In this document: one piece after another, positions 11,071-19,599 of the stretch
How positions within the stretch are numbered: position 1 is the stretch's first letter
Layout: each line of letters begins with the position of its first letter
NCBI RefSeq assembly: GCF_001679045.1
Contig: NZ_LYCK01000001.1
Coordinates: 72,793-136,792, forward strand
Source of the DNA: Haemophilus haemolyticus
GTDB taxonomy: Bacteria > Pseudomonadota > Gammaproteobacteria > Enterobacterales > Pasteurellaceae
Direction of reading: 5' to 3'
Length of the DNA: 64,000 nucleotides
Position numbers and translations under genes: made by a program
The notes under the pieces: generated by a model
What the model saw: the letters and a program-made list of their open reading frames with translations, nothing else
Databases searched by the model: none
What the model was told of the DNA's origin: nothing

Positions 11071-11085
11071 AACAAAGGAAACCTT

Positions 11086-11604
11086 ATGCAAATTCTTGAA
11101 CCTCAACAATTCGCCACCTGGAATGAACCTATTGAAATGCTTTATGCCTGTCATAGTAAGGTAAAACGTTTTTGTCGCCAGTTAAGCATTTTGCCTGATT
11201 ATCTAGAAAAACATGGCTATACTCAGGCTGTGTTAAATGATGTTGAGCAGATTTTAACTTATTTCAATTGTGCCGCACCGTTACATCATGAGGATGAAGA
11301 ATTAGATTTTTTCCCTCAATTAGTCAAAGTGGCTCCGCAAGCACAAAGCTCCATTGATGAATTAGAAAAACAGCACGAATATTTGCATGAAAATTGGAAT
11401 GCACTATCTGCGCAGTTAGAAGCGCTTATTTCTGAACAACGTCAAAATATTGATGAACATTTAATTGAACGCTTTATTCAAGGTTATGATCGTCATATTG
11501 CGTTAGAAGAACCGCTATTTGAAATGGGGCGTGAATGCTTAAGTGCGGATATTTTGGCTGAAATGGGCAAGAGCATGAGTGCTCGTCGTCAAATTAAAGA
11601 ATGA
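11086..11604 (+). CDS. Hemerythrin-like HHE-domain protein
   Basis: A 172-residue all-helical protein with histidines and acidic residues spaced as in hemerythrin HHE cation-binding domains: an early CHSK, the [11 protein letters not shown] stretch, HEYLHENW, and a late HIALEEPLF. Such domains bind a di-iron centre and sense or carry oxygen, nitric oxide or iron; the exact role here is unknown. ATG 11086 has AAAGGAAA upstream and is preferred to an ATG at 11044 that lies inside the terminator hairpin. Its stop overlaps the start of the TusA-like gene by four bases, so the two are translationally coupled. Confidence 0.82.
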   Translation: MQILEPQQFATWNEPIEMLYACHSKVKRFCRQLSILPDYLEKHGYTQAVLNDVEQILTYFNCAAPLHHEDEELDFFPQLVKVAPQAQSSIDELEKQHEYLHENWNALSAQLEALISEQRQNIDEHLIERFIQGYDRHIALEEPLFEMGRECLSADILAEMGKSMSARRQIKE

Positions 11605-11822
11605 AATATCAGCTCAATTTAACCGCACTTCGATGTCCGATTCCTCTTTTAAGTGCCCAAAAAGCCTTAAAAAATTTGGATAAAAATGATGAGCTAATGC
11701 TGATCTTAAACCTTGAAAGTGCGGTGGAAAATTTTTCTATTTTTGCAGAAGAAAATTCGGTTGCTTTGGTCGAGCAATATTACGCTTCGGAAAAAGAATT
11801 TATCGTTATCTTGAAAAAATAA
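11601..11822 (+). CDS. TusA/SirA-family sulfur-carrier-like protein
   Basis: A 73-residue protein with the family's CPIP motif at residues 12-15, whose cysteine carries sulfane sulfur in TusA. It overlaps the hemerythrin-like gene by ATGA, suggesting a joint function in metal, sulfur or redox chemistry. A second TusA-like gene lies at 27275-27496 in a different context (beside a YeeE-type transporter), so the two are probably not redundant. Two uptake signals lie within this short gene. The true TusA of tRNA thiolation cannot be told from paralogues by sequence alone. Confidence 0.82.
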   Translation: MKYQLNLTALRCPIPLLSAQKALKNLDKNDELMLILNLESAVENFSIFAEENSVALVEQYYASEKEFIVILKK

Positions 11823-11931
11823 AATTAATCGCCATAACGTAGGATATTGGGCGTGGTTCACCTTTCCCAATGAGTCAATTTATGGTATTTTAAGCACAAT
11901 TTTCAACTTAAATTAACAAGGAAAACATACA

Positions 11932-12225
11932 ATGGAAGCACAAAGCCCAATGTCCACGTTATTTATTTTCGTGATCTTTGGTTTAATTTTTTACTTTATG
12001 ATTTATCGCCCGCAAGCTAAACGCAATAAAGAACATAAAAAATTGATGTCTGAGCTTGCAAAAGGTACTGAAGTTTTAACCGCTGGTGGTTTAATCGGCA
12101 AAATTACTAAAGTAACCGAAGGTAGCGATAGCATCGTGATTGCGTTAAACGACACGACAGAAATTACGATTAATCGTAACTACATTGTGAGCGTTCTTCC
12201 TAAAGGTTCATTAAAATCACTTTAA
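11932..12225 (+). CDS. yajC: Sec translocon accessory subunit YajC
   Basis: A 97-residue protein with one N-terminal membrane helix, the conserved MIYRPQ motif just after it and a small cytosolic beta-rich domain (ends LPKGSLKSL). It forms a complex with SecD and SecF that assists late steps of protein translocation. It is first in yajC-secD-secF, the conserved order, though here tgt is separated from yajC by two extra genes. Confidence 0.96.
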   Translation: MEAQSPMSTLFIFVIFGLIFYFMIYRPQAKRNKEHKKLMSELAKGTEVLTAGGLIGKITKVTEGSDSIVIALNDTTEITINRNYIVSVLPKGSLKSL

Positions 12226-12246
12226 GAGTAACGTTAAATTATTTTC

Positions 12247-12269
12247 CAGAGCCACGAATTGTGGCTCTG
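12247..12269 (+). other. Stem-loop between yajC and secD
   Basis: CAGAGCCAC (12247-12255) and GTGGCTCTG (12261-12269) form a nine-pair stem without a T tail, so it is more likely an mRNA processing or stabilising structure than a terminator. Confidence 0.55.
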
Positions 12270-12294
12270 TGCGTTAGAAAAGAAAAGGAAAACT

Positions 12295-14145
12295 ATGTTA
12301 AACCGTTATCCATTATGGAAGAATTTGATGGTGATTTTTATTGTGGCCATCGGGATTTTATATTCTCTTCCAAATATTTATGGTGAAGATCCTGCGGTTC
12401 AAATTTCTGGTACGCGCGGTCAAGAAGCGAATACTAGCGTGCTTGGACAAGTTCAAGATGTGCTTAAAACCAACAATCTTCCAACCAAATCTATCGTGCT
12501 TGAGAACGGCTCAATTCTAGCTCGTTTCACTAATACCGATGATCAACTCCTCGCTAAAGATAAAATTGCTGAACGTCTTGGCAATAATTACACCACTGCA
12601 TTAAATCTTGCGCCTGCCACTCCAGCTTGGTTAAGTATGTTTGGTGCTAACCCAATGAAATGGGGATTAGACTTACGCGGTGGGGTTCGTTTTTTGATGG
12701 AAGTTGATATGAATGCTGCACTTGTAAAACGCCAAGAGCAATTACAAGACAGTTTACGTAATGAACTTCGCAAAGAAAAAATTCAATATACGGCAATTAA
12801 AAATACTGAGCACTTTGGTACTTCTGTCACATTGGCCGATGCAAGTCAACGCTCTAAAGCGGAACGTATTATTCATCAGTTACATCCAACCTTAGATATA
12901 ACAGAGTTGGATAACGATAGTATCAATTTAGGTCTTTCAACTTCAGCATTAAATGAAGCACGCGACTTAGCAATTGAGCAAAACTTAACGATTTTACGTA
13001 AACGTGTTGCTGAATTAGGTGTATCTGAGGCGGTTATTCAACGTCAAGGTGCTGAACGTATTGTGATTGAATTACCTGGTGTTCAAGATACTGCTCGCGC
13101 AAAAGAAATTTTAGGGGCAACTGCAACGCTTGAGTTTCGTATTGTAAATCAAAATGTTACAGCCGATGCAATTTCTCGTAATATGTTGCCAGCTGATTCG
13201 GAAGTTAAATATGATCGCCAAGGTCATCCTGTTGCATTATTTAAACGCGCAGTATTAGGTGGTGAGCATATTATTAATTCAAGTTCTGGTTTAGATCAGC
13301 ATTCAAGCACCCCGCAAGTGAGTGTAACCTTGGATGGTGAAGGTGGTGAGATTATGTCTCAAACCACCAAAAAATATTACAAGAAACCAATGGCGACGCT
13401 TTATGTTGAATATAAAGATAACGGTAAAAAAGACGAAAATGGTAAAACTATTTTAGAAAAACATGAGGAAGTCATTAATGTGGCGACGATCCAAGGTCGT
13501 TTCAGTTCTAATTTCCAAATTACCGGTGTTGATAGTATCGCGGAAGCGCACAATCTTTCTACCTTATTGAAATCTGGCGCATTAATTGCACCAATTCAAA
13601 TTGTTGAAGAACGTACAATTGGCCCATCTTTGGGTGCACAAAATGTAGAACAAGGGATTAATGCGAGCTTTTGGGGACTCATCGCTGTGATTGTCTTTAT
13701 GCTGTTCTACTACAAAATGTTCGGTATTATCGCAAGTTTTGCTTTGGTCATTAATATTGTGTTGTTAGTGGGGTTAATGTCTATTTTACCTGGTGCGACA
13801 CTTTCCATGCCAGGAATTGCCGGTATTGTATTAACCTTAGGTATGTCGGTGGATGCAAACGTGTTGATTTTTGAACGTATTAAAGAAGAAATTCGTAATG
13901 GTCGTCCAATTCAACAAGCAATCAATGAAGGTTACAACGGGGCGTTTACCTCTATTTTTGATGCTAACTTAACGACAATTTTAACCGCAATTATCTTGTA
14001 TGCGGTGGGGACTGGCCCAATTCAAGGATTTGCGATTACGCTTTCACTTGGTGTGGCAATTTCAATGTTTACCGCAATTACAGGAACACGTGCATTAGTT
14101 AATACGCTTTATGGCGGCAAACAACTTAAGAAATTATCAATTTAG
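12295..14145 (+). CDS. secD: Protein translocase subunit SecD
   Basis: A 616-residue RND-type membrane protein. It has an N-terminal membrane helix, a large periplasmic P1/head domain (about residues 30-440, with the family motif GLDLRGG near 120), and a C-terminal bundle of five helices with the VDANVLIFERIKEE motif. Together with SecF it uses the proton-motive force to pull exported proteins out of SecYEG. ATG 12295 has AAAAGGAAA upstream; the frame is open back to 12259 but only through the stem-loop region. Ten bases separate it from secF. Confidence 0.97.
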   Translation: MLNRYPLWKNLMVIFIVAIGILYSLPNIYGEDPAVQISGTRGQEANTSVLGQVQDVLKTNNLPTKSIVLENGSILARFTNTDDQLLAKDKIAERLGNNYTTALNLAPATPAWLSMFGANPMKWGLDLRGGVRFLMEVDMNAALVKRQEQLQDSLRNELRKEKIQYTAIKNTEHFGTSVTLADASQRSKAERIIHQLHPTLDITELDNDSINLGLSTSALNEARDLAIEQNLTILRKRVAELGVSEAVIQRQGAERIVIELPGVQDTARAKEILGATATLEFRIVNQNVTADAISRNMLPADSEVKYDRQGHPVALFKRAVLGGEHIINSSSGLDQHSSTPQVSVTLDGEGGEIMSQTTKKYYKKPMATLYVEYKDNGKKDENGKTILEKHEEVINVATIQGRFSSNFQITGVDSIAEAHNLSTLLKSGALIAPIQIVEERTIGPSLGAQNVEQGINASFWGLIAVIVFMLFYYKMFGIIASFALVINIVLLVGLMSILPGATLSMPGIAGIVLTLGMSVDANVLIFERIKEEIRNGRPIQQAINEGYNGAFTSIFDANLTTILTAIILYAVGTGPIQGFAITLSLGVAISMFTAITGTRALVNTLYGGKQLKKLSI

Positions 14146-14155
14146 GTAGGGAACG

Positions 14156-15130
14156 ATGAAAATTTTTGCAAAAGATAAAGACGGACATTTTATCCGTGAA
14201 ATCAATGGGATTAAACTCCCGTTCCCATTGACCGAATTTATGAAAATGCGTAAATGGGGATATGTTTTTTCCGCACTTTTAATGGCCGTTTCGCTATTTT
14301 TTATCGTATCAAAAGGCTTCAACTGGGGCTTGGATTTTACCGGTGGGGTTGTTTTTGATACCCATTTTTCACAATCTGCAGACTTAGAAAAAATCCGTGG
14401 TAAGCTCCATGAAAATGGTATTGAAAGCCCAATTGTGCAGACAACGGGTTCTGTTCAAGATGTCATGATTCGTTTACCAGCTACGGACAATGATTCAGGC
14501 ATTGGAGATCGTGTAAAAGGGATGCTCCAAGAAGTAGATTCTGGCATTAAGATTCGTAGTGTTGAATTCGTTGGACCAAACGTAGGGGAAGAATTGGCTC
14601 AAGGAGCGGTATATGCGACATTAGCAACATTAGCGATGATGCTAGTTTATGTAGGTTCTCGTTTTGAATGGCGTTTAGGTTTCGGCGGTATTGCATCCCT
14701 TGCGCATGACGTAATTATTACTCTTGGTGTGTTTTCAGCGTTACAAATCGAAATTGATTTAACCTTCGTTGCAGCGATTTTATCTGTTGTGGGTTATTCT
14801 ATTAACGATAGTATCGTAGTTTTTGACCGTGTGCGTGAAAACTTCAGAAAAATAAGACGTCTAGATACGATTGATATTATTGATGTTTCTTTAACGCAAA
14901 CTTTATCAAGAACCATCATGACCTCTGCTACAACATTAATTGTTGTTATTGCATTGTTCTTTTTTGGTGGTCCATCAATTCATAACTTCTCTTTAGCGTT
15001 ACTTATTGGTATTGGATTTGGTACATATTCTTCAATCTTTATTGCAATCGCAATTGCATACGATGTTGGATTACGCCGTGAACATATGATCCCGCCTAAA
15101 GTAGATAAGGAAATTGATGAATTACCTTAG
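14156..15130 (+). CDS. secF: Protein translocase subunit SecF
   Basis: A 324-residue partner of SecD, with the GLDFTGG motif in the first periplasmic segment and the SINDSIVVFDRVREN motif in the membrane domain. It has six predicted membrane helices and a short periplasmic domain, as usual for the family. It is the last gene of yajC-secD-secF and is followed by a strong terminator. Confidence 0.97.
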   Translation: MKIFAKDKDGHFIREINGIKLPFPLTEFMKMRKWGYVFSALLMAVSLFFIVSKGFNWGLDFTGGVVFDTHFSQSADLEKIRGKLHENGIESPIVQTTGSVQDVMIRLPATDNDSGIGDRVKGMLQEVDSGIKIRSVEFVGPNVGEELAQGAVYATLATLAMMLVYVGSRFEWRLGFGGIASLAHDVIITLGVFSALQIEIDLTFVAAILSVVGYSINDSIVVFDRVRENFRKIRRLDTIDIIDVSLTQTLSRTIMTSATTLIVVIALFFFGGPSIHNFSLALLIGIGFGTYSSIFIAIAIAYDVGLRREHMIPPKVDKEIDELP

Positions 15131-15160
15131 TTAAATTCTATTCTTAGAATAAACTTCAAT

Positions 15161-15203
15161 AAAAAATAGTTAACCAAAAATTCATGGTTAACTATTTTTT
15201 TAT
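15161..15203 (+). terminator. Terminator after secF
   Basis: AAAATAGTTAACC and GGTTAACTATTTT form a long stem around about nine bases and run into T. It lies between convergent genes and may serve both strands. Confidence 0.92.
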
Positions 15204-15228
15204 TTGTATCGCTTTTTAATTTAGACTT

Positions 15229-16278
15229 TTAATCTTGAGGTAAAGCATTTATAACCGCTTTCACTAAAGTCGCTAAAGGAATGGCAAAGAATACGCCCCA
15301 AAATCCCCATAAACCGCCGAAAATTAATACTGAAATGATAATAATCAATGGATGCAAATTCACTGCTTCAGAAAATAAATAAGGGACGAGTAAGTTTCCA
15401 TCTAAGAGCTGGCTCACAGCAAAAGCGATGATGATATACCAAAATGTTGGGGTGATTCCAAATTGGAATAAAGCAACCAATGCAACTGGAATCGTGACAA
15501 TTACCGCGCCAATATAAGGAACGAGAACTGAAAGCCCCACCGCAAAAGCCAATAAGAGCGGGTAATTTAGTCCGAATATTAAGAAAATAATGTAGGTGAT
15601 GAGCGTGACAATCAGAATTTCTAATAATTTTCCATGAATGTAGTTGGAAATTTGCTGTTGCATTTCTTTCCATACTTTGAAAGCTAAGTTTCTATTTTTT
15701 GGTAAAAAATGGCTCACGCCTTGTAAAAGTTCTGATTTATCCTTCAACATAAAAAACATCATTAATGGCACTAAAAAGGCATAAATCCCTAAAGAAACCA
15801 AGTTCATGATGGAGGATAAAGAAAGTTTTACCGCAGATTCACCAAAACCAAGGATTTTTTCTCGCACAGAATTGAAAATAGAATCTACCATTGAATAGTC
15901 GATGAGTTCAGGATAATGCTCAGGTAAGTTTAGTAACCATTCATTGAGCTTATTAAACATTGCGGGCAAATCACTTAATAAGGAAATAGTTTGATTCCAT
16001 AGCATTGGCATGAGGATCAAAAAGAAGATTGTCGCTAGTCCAATAAAGCCACCAAAAATGATGATTGTGGCTAACATTCTTGGACATTTTAAATGTTGAT
16101 GCAAAAAATTGATCGGCATTTCTAGTAAATAGGATAGTACTAGAGCAATCAACAACGGCGCGATTAAATCTCCAAAAAAATAAATGGAGATAAAGCCAAA
16201 TAATAATATTGCTAATAGCCCCATCGCTTGTGGATCGCTTAAGCGACGCGAGTACCAGCTTTTCAACATTTCTAGCAT
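15229..16278 (-). CDS. AI-2E family transporter (PerM/YdiK-like permease)
   Basis: A 349-residue protein with about eight hydrophobic segments and the AI-2E/PerM family layout: two paired N-terminal helices, a soluble helical insert around residues 80-150, and the conserved glycine-proline C-terminal block around [10 protein letters not shown] and VPYIGA. Family members export autoinducer-2 or act as Na+/H+ antiporters, so the substrate here is open. It is monocistronic and convergent with secF. The ATG at 16278 faces the ArsC-like gene across 77 bp of shared promoter space. Confidence 0.85.
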   Translation of the reverse strand: MLEMLKSWYSRRLSDPQAMGLLAILLFGFISIYFFGDLIAPLLIALVLSYLLEMPINFLHQHLKCPRMLATIIIFGGFIGLATIFFLILMPMLWNQTISLLSDLPAMFNKLNEWLLNLPEHYPELIDYSMVDSIFNSVREKILGFGESAVKLSLSSIMNLVSLGIYAFLVPLMMFFMLKDKSELLQGVSHFLPKNRNLAFKVWKEMQQQISNYIHGKLLEILIVTLITYIIFLIFGLNYPLLLAFAVGLSVLVPYIGAVIVTIPVALVALFQFGITPTFWYIIIAFAVSQLLDGNLLVPYLFSEAVNLHPLIIIISVLIFGGLWGFWGVFFAIPLATLVKAVINALPQD

Positions 16279-16355
16279 AATTTCTTTTCCTATAAGTATT
16301 TTTTGCCATTATAAGTTAAAATTTATAGTGTTTATAGCTACTAAGAGGAAATCCT

Positions 16356-16706
16356 ATGTCTGTCGTGATTTATCACAACCCTCGTTGTTCAAAAAGTCGT
16401 GAAACGCTAGCATTATTAGAAAATCAAGGAGTTCAGCCAATCGTTGAATTGTATTTGCAAAAACAGTATTCCGTTAATGAATTACAAAGCATTGCTCAAA
16501 AATTAGGGATTGATGATGTGCGCCAAATGATGCGTACGAAAGATGATTTATATAAAAGCTTAAATTTAGATAATTTAGATCTCTCTCAAGCTGAATTATT
16601 AAAAGCCATGAGTGAACATTCAGCGCTTATTGAACGTCCAATCGTTATCAATGGTAATCAAGCTAAAATTGGGCGTCCGCCAGAAAGTGTACTTGAGATT
16701 TTGTAA
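16356..16706 (+). CDS. arsC: ArsC-family reductase (glutaredoxin-type arsenate reductase)
   Basis: A 116-residue thioredoxin-fold protein with the signature IYHNPRCSKSR and catalytic Cys at residue 11. The arginines that bind oxyanion in ArsC are found in the MMRTKDD, ERPIV and GRPPE stretches. Family members reduce arsenate to arsenite with glutathione and glutaredoxin. No arsenite exporter is adjacent, so the physiological substrate may differ. AAGAGGAAA precedes the ATG. The arfA promoter overlaps its stop codon. Confidence 0.9.
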   Translation: MSVVIYHNPRCSKSRETLALLENQGVQPIVELYLQKQYSVNELQSIAQKLGIDDVRQMMRTKDDLYKSLNLDNLDLSQAELLKAMSEHSALIERPIVINGNQAKIGRPPESVLEIL

Positions 16707-16728
16707 TTTAAACGTTTGCGCGTATAAT
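16701..16728 (+). promoter_or_regulatory. Predicted arfA promoter
   Basis: TTGTAA (16701-16706), 16 bases, TATAAT (16723-16728). It overlaps the stop codon of the ArsC-like gene and would start transcription near 16735, giving arfA its own short leader. Confidence 0.65.
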
Positions 16729-16734
16729 ACTCCT

Positions 16735-16763
16735 GCCGTGGAAATCCTTCCGCGGCTTTTTTG
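16735..16763 (+). terminator. Stem-loop with T tail in the arfA leader
   Basis: GCCGTGGAA (16735-16743) pairs with TTCCGCGGC (16748-16756), with one G-U pair, followed by six T. It looks like the terminator of the ArsC-like gene, but also falls at the predicted 5' end of the arfA transcript. Confidence 0.75.
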
Positions 16764-16773
16764 AGGAAAAATC

Positions 16774-17019
16774 ATGGGAAAGAAACAAAAAAGTGCGGTT
16801 GAAAATGAAACCGTTTATTTGCACACTCGAGGAGTGATAAAAGATAATGCAGTGATGGCATTATTGCATGATAAATTATTTCGTCAGCGTGTTGAGAAAA
16901 AACGCAAAGGGAAAGGGAGTTACCAACGTAAAGCGAAACACGCAGGGAAAATGTTTGAAAAGCCCGATTATAAATTTTTTGATTACAAAGACTTTATAAT
17001 CGGGTTTTTCTTAGGCTAA
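16774..17019 (+). CDS. arfA: Alternative ribosome-rescue factor A
   Basis: An 81-codon ArfA orthologue. The conserved core [20 protein letters not shown] and the basic [12 protein letters not shown] stretch match E. coli ArfA, which recruits release factor 2 to ribosomes stalled on stop-less mRNA. The last ~20 codons contain a strong Rho-independent terminator before the stop codon (16958-17009). Most mRNAs should therefore lack a stop, and the protein is made stably only when tmRNA rescue fails. The functional protein is likely the truncated form of about 65 residues. An uptake signal overlaps codons 6-8. The ribosome-binding site is TGAGGA just after the leader stem-loop. Confidence 0.95.
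   Translation: MGKKQKSAVENETVYLHTRGVIKDNAVMALLHDKLFRQRVEKKRKGKGSYQRKAKHAGKMFEKPDYKFFDYKDFIIGFFLG
16958..17009 (+). terminator. Terminator inside the arfA coding region
   Basis: CCCGATTATAAA (16963-16974) is perfectly complementary to TTTATAATCGGG (16993-17004). Flanking A/T bases extend the stem to about 17 pairs, and it ends in a T run. The arfA stop codon lies 3' of it at 17017-17019. Confidence 0.93.
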
Positions 17020-17042
17020 AAATAGTAAAAAGGAGTATAAAA

Positions 17043-17339
17043 ATGTCAAATCAGCCTCAAGTCCTATTTAATAATACATGGAATGTACGCATTAGTGATC
17101 CTGGTGAAGAGGGGGCTAAAAGCCATTTTTTTGAAACTATTTACCTCACTTTAACGGCATATTTTGAAGAAAATAGAGTACGTTATGAGTTTGTTCGTAA
17201 AGTAGAAGATCAAATAAAAATTCAACGCTCTTTTACAGAACTAAATGAGTTATTCAAATTTCTGGGTGATTATTTTGATCCCGTTTTTATTGGATTATTA
17301 GGCGTAAAAATTGGGAACCTTGGTGTGAAATCAGAATAA
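17043..17339 (+). CDS. Conserved hypothetical protein, 98 residues
   Basis: A 98-residue soluble protein with no signal peptide or membrane segment. Its strong ribosome-binding site AAAGGAG lies just before ATG 17043. The predicted fold alternates strands and helices, with an aromatic-rich stretch (FFETIYLTLTAYF) near the middle and a hydrophobic Gly/Phe/Leu C-terminus. It follows arfA by 23 bp, downstream of the intragenic terminator, so it is read through only partly or has its own promoter. It matches by position a conserved H. influenzae hypothetical gene; I do not recognise a function. Confidence 0.8.
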   Translation: MSNQPQVLFNNTWNVRISDPGEEGAKSHFFETIYLTLTAYFEENRVRYEFVRKVEDQIKIQRSFTELNELFKFLGDYFDPVFIGLLGVKIGNLGVKSE

Positions 17340-17343
17340 TAAC

Positions 17344-17742
17344 TTGACTAATCCACAAAGTATTTTAGCAAAATACCTATATTTAGGTGCCAATCCAACA
17401 AATGTGGCATTTACCTTTGCTGATCATGCATTCAATTGGATTAGTGTTACCCATATGATCTTTTCTTTAGTTTTTGCGATTGGTTACTGCTTAGTCGCAG
17501 AACGTTTTCCAAAAATTAAATTTTGGCAAGGTATTGGAGCAGGGATTATTGCTAATATTTGCGTGCACTATATTACTTTCCCTGCACTAGATTTAACCCC
17601 ACCAGTTGCAGAATGGCCGCTATATGAACATATTTCAGAATTAGTTGGGCATATTTTCTGGTTCTAGACTATTGAGGTTATTCGTCGTGATTTACGTAAT
17701 CGCTTAACTGGCGAGCCAGATGCAGAGATTCCTTTAGCTTAA
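17344..17742 (+). pseudogene. yagU: yagU (DUF1440) remnant with in-frame stop
   Basis: The frame from 17344 resembles the C-terminal two thirds of the inner-membrane protein YagU. Visible stretches include the AERFPKIKFWQG and LTPPVAEWP motifs. It is interrupted by TAG at 17665-17667, where the family has a tryptophan (TGG to TAG is one change). The same frame then continues with TIEVIRRDLRNRLTGEPD and ends at TAA 17740-17742. The N-terminal third found in E. coli YagU is missing, and the only start available is TTG 17344. Both defects argue for a decaying gene; a truncated 107-residue product could still be made. Confidence 0.8.
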
Positions 17743-17767
17743 GCTAAACAATATAAATTTTGATAAG

Positions 17768-17804
17768 AAACGGGTTAAGACTAATAAGTTTTAACCCGTT
17801 TTTT
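17768..17804. terminator. Bidirectional terminator
   Basis: AAACGGGTTAA (17768-17778) and TTAACCCGTTT (17791-17801) form a stem with a T run on the plus side, between the yagU remnant and the convergent mltF cluster. Confidence 0.88.
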
Positions 17805-17825
17805 TGTTGGATAGAGATGCTTTAA

Positions 17826-17978
17826 TTAACAACAAATTTCTTGTACGACAAATTGTAATGAATGTCTTGCAAATTGCTGTTGTTTACGGTGTTTCAAGCG
17901 TCTCAAACGTAGGTTACGTGATAAAGAGGTTTGTTGTAAATTGGTTTTCTTTTTAAGAAAAGTTTTGCGTTTTAACAT
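17826..17978 (-). CDS. Small, very basic 50-residue protein coupled to mltF
   Basis: The ORF begins at ATG 17978, one base after the mltF stop codon (TAA A ATG). Its AAGGA ribosome-binding site is embedded in the last mltF codons, so it would be translated by coupling. The product is about one third Lys, Arg or His, starts MLKRKTFLKKK, has an RNLRLRRLKHRK centre and ends in a hydrophobic stretch closed by two cysteines. The composition suggests nucleic-acid, ribosome or membrane-surface binding. No family was recognised. The tight coupling and good Shine-Dalgarno argue that it is real, but conservation has not been tested. Confidence 0.55.
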   Translation of the reverse strand: MLKRKTFLKKKTNLQQTSLSRNLRLRRLKHRKQQQFARHSLQFVVQEICC

Positions 17979-17979
17979 T

Positions 17980-19431
17980 TTATTTATCCTTTTTTTCTTT
18001 TATTTCTTCTGAATTTCCAACCGCACTTTCGTTGTTTGCATTATCATTCGTTGTTTGATTTTCTTGGACTCGATGATAATTCACAATGCTATTCATATAG
18101 CGGCGAATATTTTCTACATATTGATGGGCTTCATAGCCTCGTGCATAGCCGTATTTCAGTTGGGAATAATAGCGTTTTTCTGCTAATAAAGGCAGATTTT
18201 TTTTCACATCGAGCCAATTATCTGGATTTCCGCCAAGATTTTTGGTTAAACGACGCGCATCAATTAAGTGGCCTAGTCCCATGTTATAGGCGGCCAAGGC
18301 AAACCAAATTCTTTCTTCTTTTTCAATGGTTTCTGGAATTTGACTAATTAGCCAGTGTAAATATTCTGATCCCGCTTTAATGCTTTGTTCAGGATCTGTT
18401 CTATCACTGATTTTCATATGTTGCGCAGTATCTTTCGTTAGCATCATTATGCCACGCACGCCCGTAGGTGATGTTGCATCTGGATTCCAATGAGATTCTT
18501 GATAAGCGACGGCCGCGAGTAATCGCCAATCTAATTCACCTTTATATTTTTCAAAGAGCGGTGAAAATTGTGGCAATATATTTTCAATCGCGTTCATATA
18601 AGAGCGCGTATCCACGTAATCAAATTGTGAAATATGCCCTAAATATTTTTCTTTTAAATTATCTACTAGCCCTGTTTCTTGTGCATTATTCATAAAATTG
18701 AGTAAGGCAGCTTGCAAATCATTGTAGGCATTATTTGGTAAATACCAGTGAATGTTTGCTTCATCAGTAATATCAAAGGCAATGGCTAATTCTGGTTTGA
18801 TTTGTTGGATCGCCGCGATATCAATGGAATTTGCAATAACGTAAGGAATTTTTCCTTCAGATAGTTGTAGCAATAGTTCTTCTTGAGTAAACGCTTGATT
18901 TCTTTTCCAAGTTAATTGTGGGGATTGTTTTTGTAATTCTTTTAGTGTTTCTTCCAATGATGAATTGTTAGCGATATAAATTTCTTTCTTGATATCGCCT
19001 AGATTTTTAGGGCGTTGTTCATCTTTTCGATAAGCTAATTGCCATGAAGCTGAATGATATGCCGGGCCAATTTGGAAACGTTCAGCATTATTAGGATGAT
19101 ATAAAAGGTGAGCCGCAGCTAAATCAATATTATGCTTATCTAACTCATTAAATAATTGTTCTTGATTATCGAAAGTTTTAATTTCGAGTTCTACACCTAG
19201 TGAATCAGCAAATGCTTTAGCCAATTCATATTCAAAGCCTCGTTCGCCGTCTTTATTTATAAAATAAGAAATAGGGTTGTTCATTGTGCCCACCATGAGT
19301 GAGCCTCGTTCTTGAATTGCTGTATAGTGGTTTTCTTCAGAATGGCGTAAAAATTGCCATGGGAATACCATATCAATAGCCCAAAGCAACAAAGCCAAGG
19401 CAGTAATAATACGTAAAAAGAGACCTTTCAA
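17980..19431 (-). CDS. mltF: Membrane-bound lytic murein transglycosylase F
   Basis: A 483-residue MltF. It has an N-terminal signal or anchor helix (residues 5-24), a periplasmic solute-binding-protein-3 domain (about 40-265), and an SLT lytic transglycosylase domain (about 285-440). The catalytic Glu is residue 312, in YQESHWNP, and the following GVRGIM motif is present. It cleaves peptidoglycan glycan strands to 1,6-anhydro ends at the outer membrane. The C-terminal tail is Asn/Glu/Lys-rich and includes an uptake signal (18020-18028). It follows deaD on the same strand but after a terminator, so it is probably a separate unit. Confidence 0.95.
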   Translation of the reverse strand: MKGLFLRIITALALLLWAIDMVFPWQFLRHSEENHYTAIQERGSLMVGTMNNPISYFINKDGERGFEYELAKAFADSLGVELEIKTFDNQEQLFNELDKHNIDLAAAHLLYHPNNAERFQIGPAYHSASWQLAYRKDEQRPKNLGDIKKEIYIANNSSLEETLKELQKQSPQLTWKRNQAFTQEELLLQLSEGKIPYVIANSIDIAAIQQIKPELAIAFDITDEANIHWYLPNNAYNDLQAALLNFMNNAQETGLVDNLKEKYLGHISQFDYVDTRSYMNAIENILPQFSPLFEKYKGELDWRLLAAVAYQESHWNPDATSPTGVRGIMMLTKDTAQHMKISDRTDPEQSIKAGSEYLHWLISQIPETIEKEERIWFALAAYNMGLGHLIDARRLTKNLGGNPDNWLDVKKNLPLLAEKRYYSQLKYGYARGYEAHQYVENIRRYMNSIVNYHRVQENQTTNDNANNESAVGNSEEIKEKKDK

Positions 19432-19490
19432 TGATTTTTCCTATATAAAAAGCTTGCGGGATTGTAGCCAGAATTTAAGCAATAGACAAT

Positions 19491-19517
19491 AAAAAGCCCC
19501 TTGAGGTTCAAGGGGCT
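19491..19517 (-). terminator. Terminator after deaD
   Basis: AGCCCCTTGA and TCAAGGGGCT form a near-continuous stem with a two- to four-base loop. Read on the minus strand it is followed by TTTTTA, which ends the pnp-nlpI-deaD unit. Confidence 0.92.
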
Positions 19518-19599
19518 AATTCTACTTTATCATTAGTGCTAAATTTTAAATGATGTAAAAACATTAGGAAGTAGCACTATTCGTTATATCGTAAGGATA

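Noticed and set aside
11044..11085. Upstream ATG extension of the hemerythrin-like gene
   Set aside because: It would place the start codon inside the uptake-signal terminator of tgt; the ATG at 11086 has a good ribosome-binding site.
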